From NCBI RefSeq assembly GCF_018310695.1, contig NZ_JAGXCY010000025.1, positions 1-64,000 on the forward strand: a stretch of 64,000 nt of DNA, in the 5' to 3' direction. Below, piece after piece: positions 32,307 to 41,059 of the stretch. The DNA comes from Paenibacillus sp. Marseille-Q4541 (GTDB lineage Bacteria > Bacillota > Bacilli > Paenibacillales > Paenibacillaceae). The notes beneath the pieces were generated by a model. The model saw only the letters and a list, made by a program, of their open reading frames with translations, had not been told where the DNA came from and did not search any database. The position numbers and the translations under genes are program-made. Within the stretch, counting starts at the first letter, position 1; each line of letters begins with the position of its first letter.

Positions 32307-32348
32307 AGTATATATAGATCAAAATGGTTTAGTTGGTCTCTATATACT
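32307..32348 (+). terminator. AT-rich hairpin after the MarR gene
   Basis: AGTATATATAGA (32307-32318) pairs with TCTCTATATACT (32337-32348) except one mismatch. No good T run follows, so it may be an attenuator or operator rather than a terminator. Confidence 0.45.
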
Positions 32349-32409
32349 TTCGATTTCATCGTTGTAATGAGTTATGAAATTGATTCATAGAGGTAATTTT
32401 TTTTACAAC

Positions 32410-32432
32410 ATCACTTGATTAGTCAATTAATA
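32410..32432. promoter_or_regulatory. Candidate MarR operator before the dioxygenase operon
   Basis: Contains TTGATTAGTCAA-type dyad symmetry and 19 of 23 identities with the site at 31778-31800 (opposite orientation). It ends four bases before the AAAAGGAGG of the dioxygenase gene, so binding would block a transcript start or elongation. Confidence 0.6.
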
Positions 32433-32447
32433 AAAGGAGGAATAATT

Positions 32448-33389
32448 ATGTATACCATTTCTGGTCATCATCATGTTTCCATGCTAACTAAAAACGCAAA
32501 AGAGAATAATCGGTTTTATGAGCAAGTATTAGGCTTACGCCGAGTGAAAAAGACGGTCAATCAAGATGACCCGAGCATGTATCATCTTTTTTACGGGGAT
32601 TTAACCGGTGGGGCAGGTACTGAGCTTTCCTTTTTTGAAATGCCTCGGGCAGGAGGAACGATTCGTGGAACCAATAGCATTAGCCAAATTGGGTTACTTA
32701 TTCCTTCCTATGAGAGTTTGGTTTTTTGGAAAAATCGATTCGAGTTACTAGACGTACATCACGGGGAATTCACAAAATATGCGGGGAAAGATGCGCTGCA
32801 TTTTGAAGATAACGAAGGCCTGCGAATGGTGCTGCTCAATAATGAGGGCAAAGAAATTCCTGAACATTGGTCCGCATGGGAAGATTCCACGGTGCCTGTA
32901 GAGCATCGTATTTTGGGGCTCGGCTCCATTGAACTAACGGTACGTTATGTAGATAGATTAGGTAAAACATTGAAGGATATGCTCGGTTATGTAGAGGCAT
33001 CCCGTTCGGAGCATGAAGTGATATATCAATCCGTAGCCGGACAGACTTTGGGGGAAATTGTAGTTAAACAACAAGATGGCCCTACTGAGAAACCCGGTAA
33101 AGGAAGCGTTCATCATATCGCGATTCGTGTGAAGAACGAAGAAGAGCTACGCTACTGGGATCAAGTCGTAAAAGAACATGGTTTCCGTTCCTCGGGAATC
33201 GTAGATCGTTTCTACTTCCAAAGTTTATATTTCCGTGAATCTAACGGTATCTTATTCGAAATGGCGACAGATGGGCCGGGATTCACTGCTGATGCAAGTG
33301 TGGAGTCACTAGGAAAAGCTCTGGACCTACCCCCATTCTTAGAAGAAAAACGTGCTGAAATTGAAGCGAAATTACAACCAATCGATTGA
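32448..33389 (+). CDS. VOC-family ring-cleaving dioxygenase
   Basis: 313 residues from ATG at 32448 (AAAGGAGG upstream). Two VOC halves: residues about 3-130 (ISGHHHVSMLTKNAKENNRF, GLRRVKKTVN) and about 150-290 (SVHHIAIRVKNEEEL, ESNGILFEMATDGPG), supplying the His/His/Glu metal site. It resembles the MhqO/LinE-type hydroquinone dioxygenases of Bacilli, which open aromatic rings with O2. First of three redox genes: LLM flavin oxidoreductase and FMN reductase follow at 22- and 17-base gaps. Confidence 0.9.
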   Translation: MYTISGHHHVSMLTKNAKENNRFYEQVLGLRRVKKTVNQDDPSMYHLFYGDLTGGAGTELSFFEMPRAGGTIRGTNSISQIGLLIPSYESLVFWKNRFELLDVHHGEFTKYAGKDALHFEDNEGLRMVLLNNEGKEIPEHWSAWEDSTVPVEHRILGLGSIELTVRYVDRLGKTLKDMLGYVEASRSEHEVIYQSVAGQTLGEIVVKQQDGPTEKPGKGSVHHIAIRVKNEEELRYWDQVVKEHGFRSSGIVDRFYFQSLYFRESNGILFEMATDGPGFTADASVESLGKALDLPPFLEEKRAEIEAKLQPID

Positions 33390-33410
33390 TTACGAAGGAG
33401 AGAGATAAAG

Positions 33411-34466
33411 ATGGAACAATATCGTATTGACGCAAACAAAGGTATCGAATTTGGCTTATATTCCATAGGGGATCATTTAATTGACCCCATGACAGGGAAA
33501 CGTGTTCCTGCCGGGCAACGTATTCATGAATTAATTGAAGCTAGTAAACTGGCAGATGAGGCTGGTCTGGACGTATTCGCCGTTGGTGAAAGCCATCAAG
33601 CTGATTTTGCGACACAGGCACATACCGTTATTCTTGGAGCTATCGCACAAGCTACAAAAAATATAAAAATAGCGAGTTCAGCAACGGTACTAAGCACATC
33701 CGATCCTGTCCGTGTGTATGAGGATTTTGCAACGCTTGATTTGATATCGAACGGCCGAGCAGAGATTGTTGCAGGACGCGGGTCCCGAGTTGGAGCTTAT
33801 AGTTTACTTGGCTATGATGTTCAAGATTATGAGGAATTGTTTGAAGAAAAAATGGAACTGCTGATGAAACTAAATGAGGAAGAATCCGTTACTTGGGAAG
33901 GCCAGTTCCGGGCACCGCTGAAAAATGCGGGCATATTACCACAACCTTTGCAAGGTCGAATGCCGATATGGCGTGCAGTAGGTGGACCTCCAGCTAGTGC
34001 AATAAAAGCAGGACTTGCAGGTGTGCCCATGATGCTGACTACGCTTGGAGGACCTGCAATGAACTTCAAGCCATCCGTGGATGCGTATCGTAAGGCAGCA
34101 GAGCATAGTGGCTTTGATCCAAAAATATTACCGGTTGCAACAACAAGCTTGCTGTATACGGCAGAGAACTCTCAGGATGCTTTGCGTGAATATTATCCTT
34201 ATATCAATGCAGGGATGAGAGCCTTGAAAGGTGGGGGCTATCCGAAGCAACAATTTGCTCAAGCAACGGATTATAGGGATGCCTTAATGATTGGCAGTCC
34301 ACAGCAGATCATTGAGAAAATGCTATATCAACACGAACTATATAATCAACAACGTTTCATGGCTCAAATCGATTTTGGTGGTTTGCCAATGGATAAAATA
34401 ATGAAAAATATTGAGCTGATTGCAACCGTAATTATGCCTGAAGTTAAAAAACACACTGCAAAATGA
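33411..34466 (+). CDS. LLM class flavin-dependent oxidoreductase
   Basis: 351 residues, bacterial luciferase-like TIM barrel: GIEFGLYSIGDHLIDPMTGK near the start, AGLDVFAVGESHQADFATQA, IKIASSATVLSTSDPVRVYE and RAEIVAGRGSRVGAY. It uses reduced FMN, probably supplied by the FMN reductase encoded next. Substrate unknown. ATG at 33411 with GAAGGAGAG upstream. Confidence 0.9.
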   Translation: MEQYRIDANKGIEFGLYSIGDHLIDPMTGKRVPAGQRIHELIEASKLADEAGLDVFAVGESHQADFATQAHTVILGAIAQATKNIKIASSATVLSTSDPVRVYEDFATLDLISNGRAEIVAGRGSRVGAYSLLGYDVQDYEELFEEKMELLMKLNEEESVTWEGQFRAPLKNAGILPQPLQGRMPIWRAVGGPPASAIKAGLAGVPMMLTTLGGPAMNFKPSVDAYRKAAEHSGFDPKILPVATTSLLYTAENSQDALREYYPYINAGMRALKGGGYPKQQFAQATDYRDALMIGSPQQIIEKMLYQHELYNQQRFMAQIDFGGLPMDKIMKNIELIATVIMPEVKKHTAK

Positions 34467-34482
34467 GTAGGGAGGAATAGAC

Positions 34483-35049
34483 ATGAAAATTGTAGGAATT
34501 GCAGGATCAAGTGTAGGTACCAAAACAAGAACAGCGGTCAATTACACACTGGATAAAGCACGGGAGCAATATCCAGATGCCGAGATTACATTGGTTGACT
34601 TATCACAATACGATATGGTCTTCAGTGATGGCCGCAATTATTGGGAATATGAAGGGGATACCAAATATGTAACGGAAACGATTATGGCAGCAGATGCTCT
34701 GATTATCGGTACACCTGTATTTCAAGCTTCGATTCCAGCAACACTGAAAAATATATTTGATTTATTGCCTGTAAATGCTTTTCGCGATAAGGTCGTTAGC
34801 ATACTCGTAACCGCAGGAACACCAAAGCATTATTTGATGGTGGAACAGCAACTGAAACCGATATTAGCTTATATGAAAGCTCAAATCGTGCCGACTTATG
34901 TATTCATAGAAGAAAAAGATTTCCACCGCAAAGAGATTGTAAATGATGATGTTCTTTTCCGGCTGGAACGTTTAGTCGAAGACACCGTATTACATGTTCA
35001 TGCGGTGAAGGTAATGCAAGAAGAAAAAAATGCGAAGTATGATTTTTAA
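34483..35049 (+). CDS. NADPH-dependent FMN reductase (flavodoxin-like)
   Basis: 188 residues, flavodoxin fold: MKIVGIAGSSVGTKTRTAVN phosphate loop, ALIIGTPVFQASIPATLKNI, and VTAGTPKHYLMVEQQLKPIL. It likely feeds FMNH2 to the LLM monooxygenase encoded just upstream. ATG at 34483 with TAGGGAGGAA upstream. Last gene of the MarR-linked operon. Confidence 0.92.
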   Translation: MKIVGIAGSSVGTKTRTAVNYTLDKAREQYPDAEITLVDLSQYDMVFSDGRNYWEYEGDTKYVTETIMAADALIIGTPVFQASIPATLKNIFDLLPVNAFRDKVVSILVTAGTPKHYLMVEQQLKPILAYMKAQIVPTYVFIEEKDFHRKEIVNDDVLFRLERLVEDTVLHVHAVKVMQEEKNAKYDF

Positions 35050-35067
35050 ATCGATGTATGAACAGAG

Positions 35068-35100
35068 AAGGTCCTTGCAATCTTAATGCAAGGACCTTTA
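35068..35100. terminator. Bidirectional terminator between convergent genes
   Basis: AAGGTCCTTGCA (35068-35079) and TGCAAGGACCTT pair perfectly across a short loop, with T on one side and A on the other. Confidence 0.85.
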
Positions 35101-35113
35101 TTAATAACTACGT

Positions 35114-35689
35114 TTAATCCGTTTGTTTAATCATCGCAAGCAGCTGTTCTGCCATATAGCTCGGACTGTATGTAAAGTCATGGTTAATCCACTCGACGAT
35201 CATTCCGAAAATCGCATAGGCTACATAGCTTGCTTGAAGATCACGATTTATTTCTGTGTTCGGTTGATGTTCTTCCGAATTCTCTAAGACTAAATTTTTG
35301 AGGGCAGTACATATTTTCGTTTGTCCTCCGCTAAACTTGTTGTTTTTAACGATAAGCTCATAGAAATTCGAATGATTATATACATGGTCAAACACTTTAA
35401 TTGCGGCCGAGGTTAAATTTGAGATGCTGAAGTGCTCCATATTTTGATAAGGTTCTCGGTAGGAAAAGATTAAGTCGGAGATCACATCATCTATAATTTC
35501 CTCTAATAGATCTTCTTTATACTGATAATGTTTGTAGAAGGTTCCTCGATTTAGGTTAGCTTGTTTTACAATATCGGTAATTGAAATCTCTTTGAATTCT
35601 TTTTGCTGCATCAAATGTAACAGCGCATCATGCAAAGCATCTTTTGATTTGATAATTCTTCGATCCAGTTGATTGTTTGGGCTACTCAT
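35114..35689 (-). CDS. TetR/AcrR family regulator
   Basis: 191 residues. The N-terminal helix-turn-helix (about 10-58: ALHDALLHLMQQKEFKEISI, TDIVKQANLNRGTFYKHYQY) is TetR type; the C-terminal ligand domain has no recognised relatives. ATG at 35689 with AAGGAG upstream. Divergent from an SDR oxidoreductase gene; a perfect 20-bp palindrome sits in the intergenic region, so it probably represses the SDR gene and itself. Confidence 0.9.
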   Translation of the reverse strand: MSSPNNQLDRRIIKSKDALHDALLHLMQQKEFKEISITDIVKQANLNRGTFYKHYQYKEDLLEEIIDDVISDLIFSYREPYQNMEHFSISNLTSAAIKVFDHVYNHSNFYELIVKNNKFSGGQTKICTALKNLVLENSEEHQPNTEINRDLQASYVAYAIFGMIVEWINHDFTYSPSYMAEQLLAMIKQTD

Positions 35690-35748
35690 TCAGCAAACTC
35701 CTTATATTTCCTCTATTGATAATAAACAGTATTGACCAGAAATGTACG

Positions 35749-35764
35749 TTAGTGAACAATTCGC
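35749..35764. promoter_or_regulatory. Secondary TetR half-site near the regulator's own promoter
   Basis: TTAGTGAACAATTCGC matches the left half of the palindrome at 35823-35842 (TTAATGAACAATT) but not the right half. Confidence 0.4.
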
Positions 35765-35778
35765 AAACCTTTTGATGA

Positions 35779-35808
35779 TTGAAGAGCATCGTATGCTGTT
35801 ATTATAAT
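35779..35808 (+). promoter_or_regulatory. Promoter of the SDR gene
   Basis: TTGAAG (35779-35784), 18 bases, TATAAT (35803-35808). The TetR palindrome begins 15 bases after the -10, so bound repressor would sit on the start of transcription. Confidence 0.65.
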
Positions 35809-35822
35809 ATAGATGAGGAAGT

Positions 35823-35842
35823 TAATGAACAATTGTTCATTA
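35823..35842. promoter_or_regulatory. TetR operator, perfect palindrome
   Basis: TAATGAACAATTGTTCATTA is a perfect 20-bp inverted repeat between the divergent TetR and SDR genes, of the size and position of a TetR-family operator. Confidence 0.8.
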
Positions 35843-35887
35843 GGCACCTCTATCTGAAAACGCATTCAAAACTAGGAGGAATATAAA

Positions 35888-36646
35888 ATGAGACTTCAGA
35901 ACAAGGTCGCAGTTGTCACAGGAGCAGCTTCTGGTATGGGCAAAGCAATTGCTATTCTATATGCAAAAGAAGGAGCAAAAGTAGTTGTATCGGATTTGAA
36001 TCTAGAAGGAGCAAACACCACGGTAGAGGAGATCAAATCCCAAGGCGGAGAAGCGTTCGCTATCAAAACGAACGTAGCTTCACAAGAAGATATCGATACG
36101 TTGATTGATACGACGGTAAGTACATTTGGTACTGTAGATATTCTTGTTAATAACGCTGGTATTATGGATAACTTTGAACCTGCCGGCGATATTGAAGATG
36201 ATAAATGGGAACGTATCTTTGCAATTAATACAACAAGCGTTATGCGTTCTACCCGTAAAGTAATGCCTATTTTCTTAGCAAAACAAAAAGGGGTTATTGT
36301 TAACATTGCTTCCGCAGGCGGACTGAATGGTGCTCGTGCAGGTGCAACGTATACGGCTTCTAAACATGCAGTAGTTGGTTTCACGAAAAATACAGGTTTC
36401 ATGTATGCTCCACAAGGAGTTCGCTGTAATGCAATCGCACCTGGTGGTGTAGAAACAAACATTAACTCTTCTATGACAAGTATCAATGAGTATGGGATTG
36501 GTCGTACCCAAGCAGGTATGGCATTAAGTCCTCGTTTTGGTAAACCAGAGGAAATTGCTCAGGTTGCTTTATTCCTTGCTTCTGACGAATCCAGTTTTGT
36601 AAACGGAACGGTAATTACTGCTGATTCCGGTTGGACTTCTTATTAA
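35888..36646 (+). CDS. SDR family NAD(P)-dependent oxidoreductase
   Basis: 252 residues, classical short-chain dehydrogenase: VVTGAASGMGKAI (TGxxxGxG, about 9-21), NNAG at about 89-92, catalytic Ser in NIASAGG, and YTASK (Tyr about 157, Lys about 161). It reduces or oxidises a hydroxyl/keto group with NAD(P)H; the substrate is unknown. ATG at 35888 after AGGAGG. Under the divergent TetR; terminator follows. Confidence 0.92.
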   Translation: MRLQNKVAVVTGAASGMGKAIAILYAKEGAKVVVSDLNLEGANTTVEEIKSQGGEAFAIKTNVASQEDIDTLIDTTVSTFGTVDILVNNAGIMDNFEPAGDIEDDKWERIFAINTTSVMRSTRKVMPIFLAKQKGVIVNIASAGGLNGARAGATYTASKHAVVGFTKNTGFMYAPQGVRCNAIAPGGVETNINSSMTSINEYGIGRTQAGMALSPRFGKPEEIAQVALFLASDESSFVNGTVITADSGWTSY

Positions 36647-36672
36647 GATAAAGTTTAGTGAATCTCACCCAA

Positions 36673-36701
36673 AATCCTGCCAAATTCGGCGGGATTTTTT
36701 T
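36673..36701 (+). terminator. Terminator of the SDR gene
   Basis: AATCCTGCC (36673-36681) pairs with GGCGGGATT (36688-36696, one G-U) and runs into seven T. Confidence 0.87.
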
Positions 36702-36803
36702 ATTTACGTATGGATAAAATAGCGCTGAATCTCCTGATTTATAATAATGAAATGATGTTATATTAAAAAGAAAGCAGCATCTACTTTTTAAGGAGGAACG
36801 TTT

Positions 36804-37322
36804 ATAATCCTTTCATTTCAAAATAAGACACCACAGATTGATCCTAGTTGCTTTATTGCACCAAATGCAACGATTATCGGGAGTGTAGCGATTGGTAAGG
36901 ATTCTTCTGTGTGGTTTCAGGCCGTACTACGGGGAGACTATGATTCCATCTATATTGGAGATCGGGTCAATGTGCAGGACGGAACGGTTTGTCATACCGA
37001 TGAAGGCCTCCCCTTACTTGTGAGTGATGAAGTGACGATAGGGCATAACGTGATTCTGCATGGATGTGTCATTGGCAAGGGAGCATTAATCGGGATGGGC
37101 TCCATTATTATGAACAAGGCAAGGATTGGAGAAGATTCGTTAGTAGCAGCGGGTTCATTAGTAACGGAAGGGAAGCAATTTCCGCCCCGGTCACTCATTA
37201 TGGGCACACCTGCCAAAGTTGTGCGTGAACTCAGTGAAGAGGAGATCATTCAGATGCACAGCAATGCCATGCGTTATGTAGAGAATGGTAAGAACTATAA
37301 AGCGCAGATGGAACCATCATAG
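36804..37322 (+). CDS. Gamma carbonic anhydrase family protein, ATA start
   Basis: 172 residues if started at ATA 36804. The left-handed beta-helix (hexapeptide repeats, IDPSCFIAPNATIIGSVAIG through VAAGSLVTEG) and zinc ligands His64, His81, His86 (VCHTD, TIGHNVILHG) mark the YtoA/PaaY-like gamma class. AAGGAGG at 36790-36796 is 7 bases before ATA ATC CTT; homologs begin Met-Ile at this point, and no ATG, GTG or TTG occurs in frame before GTG 36909, which would lose 35 residues and two repeats. Either a rare ATA start or a mutated ATG. Activity as carbonic anhydrase is unproven in this subgroup. Confidence 0.82.
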   Translation: MILSFQNKTPQIDPSCFIAPNATIIGSVAIGKDSSVWFQAVLRGDYDSIYIGDRVNVQDGTVCHTDEGLPLLVSDEVTIGHNVILHGCVIGKGALIGMGSIIMNKARIGEDSLVAAGSLVTEGKQFPPRSLIMGTPAKVVRELSEEEIIQMHSNAMRYVENGKNYKAQMEPS

Positions 37323-37357
37323 AAATATCTGTATGTTCCTGAAATGAACTTCACTCT

Positions 37358-37391
37358 AAAGAGCCCTGTCTCAATAGACAAGGCTCTTTTT
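37358..37391. terminator. Terminator between the gamma-CA and GNAT genes
   Basis: AAAGAGCC-(C)TGTCT and AGACA-(A)GGCTCTTT pair around CAAT, followed by T. It can work for both convergent genes. Confidence 0.85.
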
Positions 37392-37411
37392 CAAAATATG
37401 CCAAGGTCACA

Positions 37412-37942
37412 TCAACCTCTATGGATAAGAGAGTAAATAAATGCATGATGAGATGCCCCTTGATGGACCATGTAGTCACGTAGCACGCCTTCTTTTTCAA
37501 ACCCCAGTTTCAATAACAACTGACCCGACGCTTCATTATCGATAAAAGTGATGGCTCCGATCCTGCTTAAGTTCATGGTATCGTGACCAAAGGCGATGGC
37601 TTCTCTAATGGCTTCAGAGGCGTAGCCCTTTCTCCAGTGATCGGGATGAATTTCATATCCGATCTCTGCTCGGCGGTGTCTTGGGACCCATGAATGAAAG
37701 CCAACGGTTCCAATAAACTGTCCGGTATCTTTTCTTTCGATTCCCCAGCGAATCCCCCGTTTGTCCCTATAATTCGTATCAAACAAGGCCACAATTTCTT
37801 CAGCCTGCTCTAAGCTTTCCATACTTTCTCTCCCATAATAGCGAGTCACTTCATCCAAGGAGAGATAGCTATAGATAGGAATCGCATCCTGCATCGTTAT
37901 CTCTCGTAAGAAAAGTCTTTGGGTTTCTAGGACCGGAAACAA
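37412..37942 (-). CDS. GNAT family N-acetyltransferase (RimJ/RimL type)
   Basis: 176 residues. Starts LETQRLFLREITMQDA, has WGIERKDTGQFIGTVGFH, the acetyl-CoA loop RRAEIGYEIHPDHWRKGYAS and NEASGQLLLKLGFEKEGVLR: the RimJ/RimL-like branch. It acetylates an amino group of a protein or small molecule; target unknown. Start is TTG at 37942 with AAAGGAG seven bases upstream. Single gene. Confidence 0.9.
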   Translation of the reverse strand: MFPVLETQRLFLREITMQDAIPIYSYLSLDEVTRYYGRESMESLEQAEEIVALFDTNYRDKRGIRWGIERKDTGQFIGTVGFHSWVPRHRRAEIGYEIHPDHWRKGYASEAIREAIAFGHDTMNLSRIGAITFIDNEASGQLLLKLGFEKEGVLRDYMVHQGASHHAFIYSLIHRG

Positions 37943-38036
37943 GGGATCACTCCTTTGGTAAAAAGATATATTTCCATCTTACCAGAGAGTGATCTACTGG
38001 AAGTAAATTATTGGGAATTTAAGAAAATGAATTTAT

Positions 38037-40010
38037 TCAGGATTGTTCTCTGATCCAGACCTGCATTTCCCCTGGTGTCCGGTTCCCCCATAGCGTATAC
38101 GGAATAGCAAGAAGGCGCTGCGCTTGTTGTTTCGGCGGTGCAGTAGAGTACAGCGATTCTTTTTGTCCCGTAATTTCTTCTTGCCGGATGCCGTCCATTT
38201 CTAAAAACACGACTTCATCATTCCATACGCCCGTTACTTCCCGAATTTCGGCATCGGCAGGCAGACGAACGGTCGTCAGCGGTGAAACGTTGTCCATTTC
38301 TTCAAGGCAATATACGAGAGGACCGCGCTGAAGAGCGACTCGCCCTGCATTTGCCCGTACTTTTGAATGGGCATACAGCCGCTTAGGTTGCATATCAAAG
38401 TGTATCGCTAGTTGATCGCCTTGTTCCCATGTACGCTTGAAATAAGCGTACCCATCAATTAGGTCAGCCGTCACCTTTTCTCCATTCAGGGTGAAGGAAA
38501 TCTGCTCAGACCAAGATGGCACACGTACTGCGAGGGTAAACAAGCCGTCACCTTCGACCGTCTCCATTTGTAAGCCTGCAAGGCCATTCCAAGGTAGTTC
38601 ACTTGTGAGCTTTATTGTAGCTTTGCTAGAACCAAGCGCCACCTGTGTTTCATTGCCGATATACAGATGGGTATACAGCGTGTCATCGCTTGATGTGAAG
38701 ATATAAGAGCCAAGAGAAGAGATCAAACGGGCAACGTTTGGAGGGCAGCAAGCACAACCATACCATTTTTGACGAACAGGCTTCACATGATGTTTGCCCG
38801 GATTTCCTTTGCTAGCTTCTGGCCATACTTCCATCGGGTTAACATAAAAATAATGTTTACCGTCTCCTGCAATGCCGGCTGTCACTGTATTGTATAGTGC
38901 CCGTTCCATGACATCGGCGTACTCACTCTTCATCTCTGCCTGAATCATGCGTCTAGCAAAGAAAATAAGGCCAATGGATGCACAAGTTTCCGAGTAATTT
39001 GTATCATTGGGCAGATCATAGTCAAAGGTGAAGGCTTCCCCGTGATGTGTAGAGCCGATGCTTCCATTGATGTACATCTGCTTGTGAACAATGTTATTCC
39101 ATAGCCTTTTACAAGCAGAGAGCAGTTCACTATCTCCTTTTAGGATGGCTAAATCGGCCATAGCTGTGTACATATAGACGGCACGCACGGCATGACCTAC
39201 GGCTACTTCCTGTTCTCTAACCGGTTTGTGTGCTTGCCAGTATTCGAGGGACGGAGCCTCTTTTTGTACCGCATTTCCTGTCCAGTAAGAGGTACGTCCA
39301 CGGCTTTCCCATTCGGCGTGAAAGAAGCTAGGCTCCGTACCTCTCTCGTCGATAAAGAAGGAACTGAGATTCAAATATTTATCGTCACCAGTAACTTGAT
39401 GCAACTTAATCAGGGCAAGTTCAATTTCCTGATGACCATCGTAACCTCGAATCTTGCCAGGCTCTGGGCCAAAGTGAAGATCAATATAGTCAGCTAGTCG
39501 TTTCGCAACGTCCAGGATTTTTGTTTTACCTGTGCCTTCGTAATAAGCTACTGCGGCCTCAATGAGATGTCCGGCAGAATACAGCTCGTGACAGTCATGC
39601 AGATTGGTGAGACGTTTATCAGGTGCAACGACAGTGAAATACGTATTAATGTAACCGTCTTCATCTTGTGCAGCGGCAATGAGATCAATTACTCCATCCG
39701 CTACTTTGGCAAGATCCGGATCAGGCGTAGTCGATAAAGAGAAGCCAACAGCTTCCAGCCATTTATATAAGTCGGAATCCTGAAAAACAAAACCATGGAA
39801 GTCGCCTTCTTCTAATCCTGCAGCAATTCGGAAGTTGCGAATCGCACTGCTTGGTTCCGCATCAGGGATAGCATCATTGAGCGCATCCCACTGGTATGGA
39901 ATGACCGTGCCTTTGACAAGATCGACATAAGGAGCCCAATAGGAATCGTTAATCGTTACGCTTTTTAATGGTAAAGGCTGAGAAGCAAATGGGCTGAATA
40001 ACTTGTTCAT
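38037..40010 (-). CDS. GH127 beta-L-arabinofuranosidase
   Basis: 657 residues from ATG at 40010 (GGAGAG seven bases upstream; the longer frame adds five residues). The GH127 active site is complete: Glu341-x-Cys343 (YSETCAS), Cys421-Cys422 (YGCACCPPN) holding zinc, with Cys421 as nucleophile, and acid/base Glu325 (HHGEAFTFD), spaced as in the Bifidobacterium enzyme HypBA1. No signal peptide, so it acts on imported arabino-oligosaccharides from plant glycans. Divergent from an AraC-type regulator that probably controls it. Confidence 0.93.
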   Translation of the reverse strand: MNKLFSPFASQPLPLKSVTINDSYWAPYVDLVKGTVIPYQWDALNDAIPDAEPSSAIRNFRIAAGLEEGDFHGFVFQDSDLYKWLEAVGFSLSTTPDPDLAKVADGVIDLIAAAQDEDGYINTYFTVVAPDKRLTNLHDCHELYSAGHLIEAAVAYYEGTGKTKILDVAKRLADYIDLHFGPEPGKIRGYDGHQEIELALIKLHQVTGDDKYLNLSSFFIDERGTEPSFFHAEWESRGRTSYWTGNAVQKEAPSLEYWQAHKPVREQEVAVGHAVRAVYMYTAMADLAILKGDSELLSACKRLWNNIVHKQMYINGSIGSTHHGEAFTFDYDLPNDTNYSETCASIGLIFFARRMIQAEMKSEYADVMERALYNTVTAGIAGDGKHYFYVNPMEVWPEASKGNPGKHHVKPVRQKWYGCACCPPNVARLISSLGSYIFTSSDDTLYTHLYIGNETQVALGSSKATIKLTSELPWNGLAGLQMETVEGDGLFTLAVRVPSWSEQISFTLNGEKVTADLIDGYAYFKRTWEQGDQLAIHFDMQPKRLYAHSKVRANAGRVALQRGPLVYCLEEMDNVSPLTTVRLPADAEIREVTGVWNDEVVFLEMDGIRQEEITGQKESLYSTAPPKQQAQRLLAIPYTLWGNRTPGEMQVWIREQS

Positions 40011-40137
40011 GGTTACACTCTCCATTTCATTGGTTATTTACCTCATCATAAGCGAGAATGATATCTTTGTCGGTAGAAGGTAAGGTATAATAGGTGTCAA
40101 AAACTGACCTCATTAAAGAAGAAGGGGGAAATAGAAC

Positions 40138-40956
40138 TTGCTGCCTCTATATTTACAGCAACCCTACAATTTTATTAGAGGAGGACATTTTTTATCGGAT
40201 GAAACATGGTCACATATGGATCGAACCATTGAAGATTACGAATTGATCATCGGCGTATCCGGAGTGATCTTCATGGAAGTCAACGGGCTCATGTACGAAG
40301 TGAAGGAAGGAGATATACTTCTCCTTGAACCGGGGGAAAGACATCGCGGGTACAAGCTTTCTCAGCCCGGAGTTTCTTTTTACTGGTTTCATTTTTTATT
40401 GCCTGAACAGGTTCCTTCCGGAGTAGAATCATACGGTCAAATTCCAAGATATTCAGGATGTCCCAATTCGACGAGAGTTCATATTCTGGCTCGTCAACTT
40501 CTACATGCTGCGAGCGGGGGCTACCGAATTCGAAGAGCTGGGGACTATTTTCTGACCTCACTTCTCATTGAATTGGCAGAACAGCTTCGGGATGCGGATG
40601 AATATACAGCACTTGATCCACAGCTCCCCGAGCTGCTCGAATGGACTCGCCTGCATGCGCTGAGTGAAGATATTTCTGTTGAGAAAATTGCGAATCATAT
40701 GGGATATAACAAAGATTACTTGTCCCGTATGTTCAAGAAAAGATTCGGCTTTGGGTTGCTAAATTACATTCATCGATTAAAACTGGATGCAGCTAAGGAA
40801 GCGTTAACGGGTACAAATTTACATATAAAAGAGGTCGCGGTGCTCGTAGGTATTCAGGATGATAAGCAGTTTGCCAAATGGTTTAAGCGTTTAGCCGGTG
40901 TGACACCTACCTCTTACCGAAGGGCGTTCCGTCTGACAACACTGAATAAGGAGTAA
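40138..40956 (+). CDS. AraC family transcriptional regulator
   Basis: 272 residues. N-terminal cupin-like sugar-binding domain (about 10-130: VKEGDILLLEPGERHRGYKL) and C-terminal double helix-turn-helix (about 170-268: SVEKIANHMGYNKDYLSRMF, TNLHIKEVAVLVGIQDDKQF). TTG start at 40138 after AAGGGGG. It shares a 127-base promoter region with the GH127 gene and most likely activates it when arabinose-type sugars are present. Confidence 0.9.
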   Translation: MLPLYLQQPYNFIRGGHFLSDETWSHMDRTIEDYELIIGVSGVIFMEVNGLMYEVKEGDILLLEPGERHRGYKLSQPGVSFYWFHFLLPEQVPSGVESYGQIPRYSGCPNSTRVHILARQLLHAASGGYRIRRAGDYFLTSLLIELAEQLRDADEYTALDPQLPELLEWTRLHALSEDISVEKIANHMGYNKDYLSRMFKKRFGFGLLNYIHRLKLDAAKEALTGTNLHIKEVAVLVGIQDDKQFAKWFKRLAGVTPTSYRRAFRLTTLNKE

Positions 40957-41059
40957 GATGATGTACTGAGAGAGTAGGTAGTTAGAAACAAGGGAACCGG
41001 TTATGTGTTAAAATAAAGTGAAACTTGTGTGGAACAGGTACTGAAAGGAAAGATAAAGG

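Noticed and set aside
32307-32348. The AT-rich inverted repeat as the MarR operator.
   Set aside because: Its arms are long and far apart, like an RNA hairpin, and no second copy is seen; the 23-bp motif at 31778 and 32410 is the better operator.
36909-37322. GTG at 36909 as the start of the gamma carbonic anhydrase.
   Set aside because: It would remove two hexapeptide-repeat turns and leaves the good SD at 36790 unused; homologs begin at the ATA.
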